Translations under genes and position numbers: made by a program
The notes under the pieces: generated by a model
Databases searched by the model: none
The model's input: the letters and a program-made list of their open reading frames with translations, nothing else
What the model was told of the DNA's origin: nothing
Assembly (NCBI GenBank): GCA_005281725.1
Contig: SSBO01000016.1
Span: 23,306-34,256 of the forward strand
Source of the DNA: Wuchereria bancrofti
Lineage: Eukaryota; Nematoda; Chromadorea; Rhabditida; Onchocercidae
Reading direction: 5' to 3'
DNA length: 10,951 nucleotides
In this document: positions 8,508-10,951 of the stretch, in pieces
How the letters are laid out: each line of letters begins with the position of its first letter
Position numbering within the stretch: the first letter of the stretch is position 1

Positions 8508-8589
8508 TTAAATAAAACTACCAATTGCAATAGTTGCTAGAGCAAGTCCAACGCACACGTATACAAATGTTATTGGTAAAAGTGCAATT
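8508..8589 (-). CDS. K2P channel exon: M4 helix and C-terminus
   Basis: The acceptor TTATTTTTCAG (AG at 8591-8590) adds one base that completes AGA with the previous exon, then IALLPITFVYVCVGLALATI follows and the frame stops at TAA 8510-8508. This is the typical K2P M4 with its GLAL core. Only six residues follow the GLALATI core, whereas most K2Ps have a cytosolic tail. A possible donor G|GTAGTT (GT at 8521-8520) could splice to a tail exon, but none is seen before the LINE relic. AATAAA (8508-8503) shares one base with the stop. Confidence 0.7.
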
Positions 8590-9080
8590 CTGAAAAATAA
8601 GTTTTGAATTTTTTAATTTAAAAAAAAACTGTAACTTAGTCAAATATTTAATTAAATGCATGAAATTGCATTTTAGTTAAATATAAAAATAATTTTAAGA
8701 ATAATTTCTTAAAGTATGAAAATATTGCCTAGAAACATTTTTATCACCCTTTTTTCCTATCAATTTTAATCATATGTGTTAAAATTTTTGAAAATTTTAA
8801 ACAAAAAAAGTCTTTTTTCTTCTACGACAGTTATGATTAACTTTATTATTCAATCCTTCATTCTTCTTTATTTTCGTAATACGGTGAAAATAATAGGAAA
8901 GAAATTCATGATTTAATAAATAATAATATCACCCGATATTTCTTCGAGAGCAATCATCTAGTACAAATGCAACTAATGTTGGCCGTGAAACATGAATATT
9001 TCAATTTGGTTGAAACTAATAAAGTTTATTTCAAACTTACATTTGCACAGTTTTTTTTCATCGTTTATAAAATTGCTTAC
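8590..9080 (-). other. K2P intron with an unexplained plus open frame
   Basis: This is the intron between the pore-2 and M4 exons (donor GAAAG|GTAAGC, acceptor TTTTTCAG). On the plus strand a frame stays open from about 8880 to 9095 (about 72 codons) with relatively balanced composition, including the stretch NHLVQMQLMLAVKHEYF. It has no clear start or splice signals and may be a transposon remnant or chance. Confidence 0.5.
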
Positions 9081-9157
9081 CTTTCAGGTATAAGTTGACC
9101 GAAATCAATTGCTGCTAAGCAAAGAAAATTGTAGTATAAGCCGTTGATAAAATCAAT
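9081..9157 (-). CDS. K2P channel exon: pore helix 2 and second selectivity filter
   Basis: The acceptor CTTTTTTAG (AG at 9159-9158) is in phase 0, and the exon gives IDFINGLYYNFLCLAAIDFG then QLIPE, ending in AG before donor GTAAGC. It aligns with the K2P P2 loop, where the usual filter is T-I-G-F-G-D. Here the filter reads A-I-D-F-G-Q: the central FG is kept, but the first Thr, first Gly and terminal Asp are replaced. The LIPE end matches the usual VP/LP exit. The exon itself is intact, so the filter change is not obviously decay. How conduction is affected is unknown. Confidence 0.75.
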
Positions 9158-9425
9158 CTAAAAAAGAAAGGAGAAATGAGTAATTTTGTCGAATGGATGT
9201 TATCAGTTCTATCTTAAATTTCTTTTTAATAAAAATTAAATACTTTAACAAATTATAGCTATCAGTATACTTCATTACTTCCTTTAATAGTTTTACAAGT
9301 CAGTTATTCACATAATTGGGATTATGCAATATTTTTAAAGTCAGTGAGACGATAGTTCATTTGCATATCAGGCTTCTACTTTTAAAATAATAATCAAAAC
9401 TCTAGCGAACAAAACTTAGCATAAC

Positions 9426-9600
9426 CTTGCCATTTAAAAGAGGTAATAACAAGCCACCGAATAATACATAAGTAAAAAAGTGCCGATAATTATAATTGTC
9501 ACATAACCGGACGATGCTTCTTCGTTTTTTTCTTTTTCTCGATCTTTATTATTTTCCAAGTTCACTTCTCTATTCCAATTTCGTACTTGGAAAGTTTCCA
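9426..9600 (-). CDS. K2P channel exon: M3 helix, frameshifted
   Basis: One frame gives a charged linker (ENNKDREKEKNEEASSGYVT) and then IIIIGTF, entering M3. It then runs out of phase at an A6 tract (T6 on the minus strand, 9474-9479). The other frame continues as TYVLFGGLLLPLLNGK and ends at donor AAG|GTTATG in phase 0 with pore 2. A one-base deletion in the homopolymer accounts for both halves. The 5' boundary is uncertain: acceptors near 9602 (TTATTTAAG) or 9585 (TTTCCAAG) are possible, and an in-frame TGA at 9631-9629 limits the exon. Confidence 0.65.
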
Positions 9601-9910
9601 ACTTAAATAATTTATTGTTTTCTTTCTTTCAGTAATCTAAGAAATTTTCTCTTTCTTAAATTTTTAATTTTGAAATAAATTTTAGAAAATATCGAAGTTG
9701 TTTTTCTTCATATTAATAAAAAGTATTGGTTGAATTTAATTGTTCACATCAACAAAAAATTATTTCAGTTGTTTTTATCATAACCTTTTTTTGAGTAATA
9801 TCTGTTGCTAACTTTCGCTTTGTAGGTTGTATTTTTTAAAAAGTTTGACGCCTATTTTTTATAATATATCACTGAGTAAAACTTTTTCGTAATTAGATCT
9901 TTTACAAAAT

Positions 9911-10171
9911 TTAGCCTAAACTCATGATGTTATCAGTGGAGAAATGAATCAGAGAGATATGTGCTGTTCGATGATATAAAAATAATTTCATATCTGTCGG
10001 AACACCATGACTGGATGAATTCTGTAGAGCAACATGATTAGTATGATTAAATGGATTCTGTAGGAAATGATTACTATTACTTAAAGGACTCTGTAAGGCA
10101 GCATGACTACTATTGCTGAAAGGATTCTGTAGAATATAATGACTACTCTTAAAGATTCTGATGTATAACAT
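9911..10171 (-). CDS. Tandem-repeat ORF in the K2P M2-M3 linker region
   Basis: An 86-codon minus frame (open further upstream to about 10240) encodes four imperfect repeats of 11-13 residues, of the type S-N-H-x-x-L-Q-N-P-F-S-N, followed by a non-repeated stretch. It lies between the M2 and M3 exons of the K2P gene, where the cytosolic linker is encoded. Phase-0 acceptors (CTCAG at 10177-10173, or ATCAG before 10204) would join it to the M2 exon. The 3' end lacks a convincing donor; ATGA|GTTTAG near 9918 is in phase with the 9585 acceptor but weak. It is either a variable linker exon or a minisatellite inside an intron that happens to be open. Confidence 0.4.
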   Translation of the reverse strand: MLYIRIFKSSHYILQNPFSNSSHAALQSPLSNSNHFLQNPFNHTNHVALQNSSSHGVPTDMKLFLYHRTAHISLIHFSTDNIMSLG

Positions 10172-10201
10172 ATACTGAGATATTATAACTTCTGCTAAAG
10201 A
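9992..10201. repeat. Minisatellite-like tandem repeat, about 36-bp unit
   Basis: Units start at 9992, 10019, 10055, 10088, 10124 and 10155 (lengths about 27, 36, 33, 36, 31 and 47). The shared pattern is ATTCTGTAG, then GCAACATGACTACTATT, then a purine-rich end AAAGG. Three of the central units keep lengths divisible by three, preserving the minus reading frame. The edges are degenerate. Confidence 0.75.
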
Positions 10202-10284
10202 ATTCTGATATATTTTTTCTGATATATATATCCTTGCAATATATCAAAGATCTTAAATTGAAAATTATAACAAGTATAAATAAC

Positions 10285-10427
10285 CTTTCGTCGCCAGCTT
10301 GCAATAAGAGTATTTAAATGGCGACCCGAAACTGCAATTGCAATCATAATTTACGGTATACCAAGTATACCGTAAATTATGGAAAATAATCGACCAGCTA
10401 TTGTTGAGGGTGCAACATGATTGCAAC
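10285..10427 (-). CDS. K2P channel exon: end of pore 1 and M2, with internal stop
   Basis: The acceptor CATTTTGCAG (AG at 10429-10428) precedes two bases that would complete a Gly codon, then CNHVAPSTIAGRLFSIIYGI, LGIP, TAA, IMIAIAVSGRHLNTLIASWRRK and donor AAG|GTTATT. This matches the K2P segment after the first GYG filter: VAPST, the GR-LF turn, the M2 glycine hinge and GIP. The residue after GIP is normally hydrophobic, often Leu; here it is TAA at 10353-10351. The frame is conserved on both sides, so a single nonsense change is the simplest reading. The preceding pore-1 exon is not in the window. Confidence 0.75.
10345..10381. repeat. Perfect inverted repeat, 16-bp arms, 5-base loop, within M2 codons
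   Basis: CATAATTTACGGTATA (10345-10360) and TATACCGTAAATTATG (10366-10381) are exact reverse complements around CCAAG. The hairpin lies wholly within coding sequence for IIYGILGIP-stop-IM and includes the premature TAA in one arm. Such a perfect hairpin inside a conserved helix is unusual. Confidence 0.9.
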
Positions 10428-10951
10428 CTGCAAAATGTTTGTCATTTACTTTTGCAATTTTTGAGATAAACAATTTTTTAATTTCTTCAAAAAAAAAAAA
10501 AAAATTTCTCTAAAAAATTGAAAGCGTTCATAAGATATCTGCTAGTTAAATAAGTAGGGAAGAAAGAGATTGAAAAGAAAGATAATCAAGAATGATAAAT
10601 CAAAGAAGGTAGAAATGGGATGACTTATTTGTGTTTGTAAATGCTTAATTGTGAAGTTTTTTAATGTTTTCGAAATATATAATGAAAATTTGTTACTTGG
10701 AGTTAGATTTTAAAATCGTAAAACATTGAATTTGTATTGTACCGTTTTATGAATAAGCAAAATTTAGAACTGCTGTTTAACTCCCGGGAGTTTTTGTAAA
10801 ATTTTCAACCTTCAATTTTTAGTAGAAAGATCACAAGCCTTTTGGAAAATATATGCAATTAGTTTAATGAATGATTTAATTTAATAATTGTAAAATTCAA
10901 ATTCCATTTATTTGCAATCCTTTTGATGAATTAAGTTCAAAATTACGACTT
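10428..10951. other. Putative K2P intron at the right edge, no exon seen
   Basis: The preceding K2P exon (M1 and pore 1) should lie on this side, but no frame ending in a GYG-type filter before a donor is seen, so it is probably beyond the window. Contents are an A-rich tract at about 10489-10504 and a 14-bp perfect palindrome AACTCCCGGGAGTT at 10779-10792, a GC-rich island in AT-rich DNA. Confidence 0.4.

Larger units (their letters stand above)
8508..10427 (-). pseudogene. Two-pore-domain (TWK-like) potassium channel, 3' half, disrupted
   Basis: Four minus-strand segments follow K2P architecture: end of pore 1 plus M2 (10427-10285), M3 (about 9600-9426), pore 2 (9157-9081) and M4 (8589-8508). 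K2P subunits form dimeric plasma-membrane K+ leak channels with two pore loops per subunit. Diagnostic segments are VAPSTIAGRLFSIIYGILGIP, the glycine-rich M3 ending GGLLLPLLNGK, the pore-2 loop ending AIDFGQLIPE and M4 YVCVGLALATIAIG. Junctions M3-P2 and P2-M4 are in phase. Two lesions interrupt the frame: TAA at 10353-10351 and a one-base shift at the A6 run 9474-9479. M1, the cap and most of pore 1 lie beyond the right edge. Good conservation outside the lesions suggests recent loss or sequence errors. The family call is firm; the exact member is not. Confidence 0.8.

Noticed and set aside
10428..10951. K2P pore-1/M1 exon
   Set aside because: No frame ending in a GYG-type filter at a donor could be found; the exon is probably beyond the window.

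Overview
The window is AT-rich (by eye about three quarters A+T or more) eukaryotic DNA with small exons, introns from about 150 bp to over 1 kb, and AATAAA-type poly(A) signals. It is probably from an invertebrate. A TWK-like two-pore potassium channel and two same-strand genes lying close together suggest a nematode, but this is inference. No bacterial gene, CRISPR array, tRNA or rRNA is visible. Nearly all coding signal is in short spliced exons, so long-ORF tracks miss it; all recognised host exons are on the minus strand.

Layout. (1) 301-3119, minus: five short exons that join in frame into the 3' part (158 codons) of an unrecognised acidic, Ser/Thr/Pro-containing protein, with a double AATAAA just beyond the stop. 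(2) 3466-3572, minus: the last exon of another unrecognised gene with its own AATAAA, about 350 bp upstream of gene 1's first visible exon. (3) 2850-4468 and 4470-6088 appear identical over 1619 bp and are separated by a single N at 4469. This looks like an unmerged contig overlap, so the true locus is probably 1-4468 joined to 6089-10951, and the exon copies in 4470-6088 should not be counted. (4) 6089-7109: non-coding, with a diverged copy of a repeat also seen at about 3796. (5) 7110 to about 8110 (perhaps 8300), plus: a decayed non-LTR retrotransposon (LINE) reverse transcriptase with frameshifts, stops and no intact catalytic box. (6) 8508-10427, minus: the 3' half of a two-pore-domain (K2P/TWK) potassium channel, from the end of pore 1 through M2, linker, M3, pore 2 and M4. 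The 5' part lies beyond the right edge.

The K2P gene is the most informative element. It has an in-frame TAA in M2 inside a perfect 16-bp-arm hairpin, a one-base shift in a homopolymer in M3, an atypical second selectivity filter (AIDFGQ), a tandem-repeat ORF where the M2-M3 linker should be, and almost no C-terminal tail next to the LINE relic. It is either a young pseudogene or a gene damaged by sequence errors. The single N, the duplicated overlap and the homopolymer shift show that assembly quality must be considered throughout. No new multi-gene system is visible.
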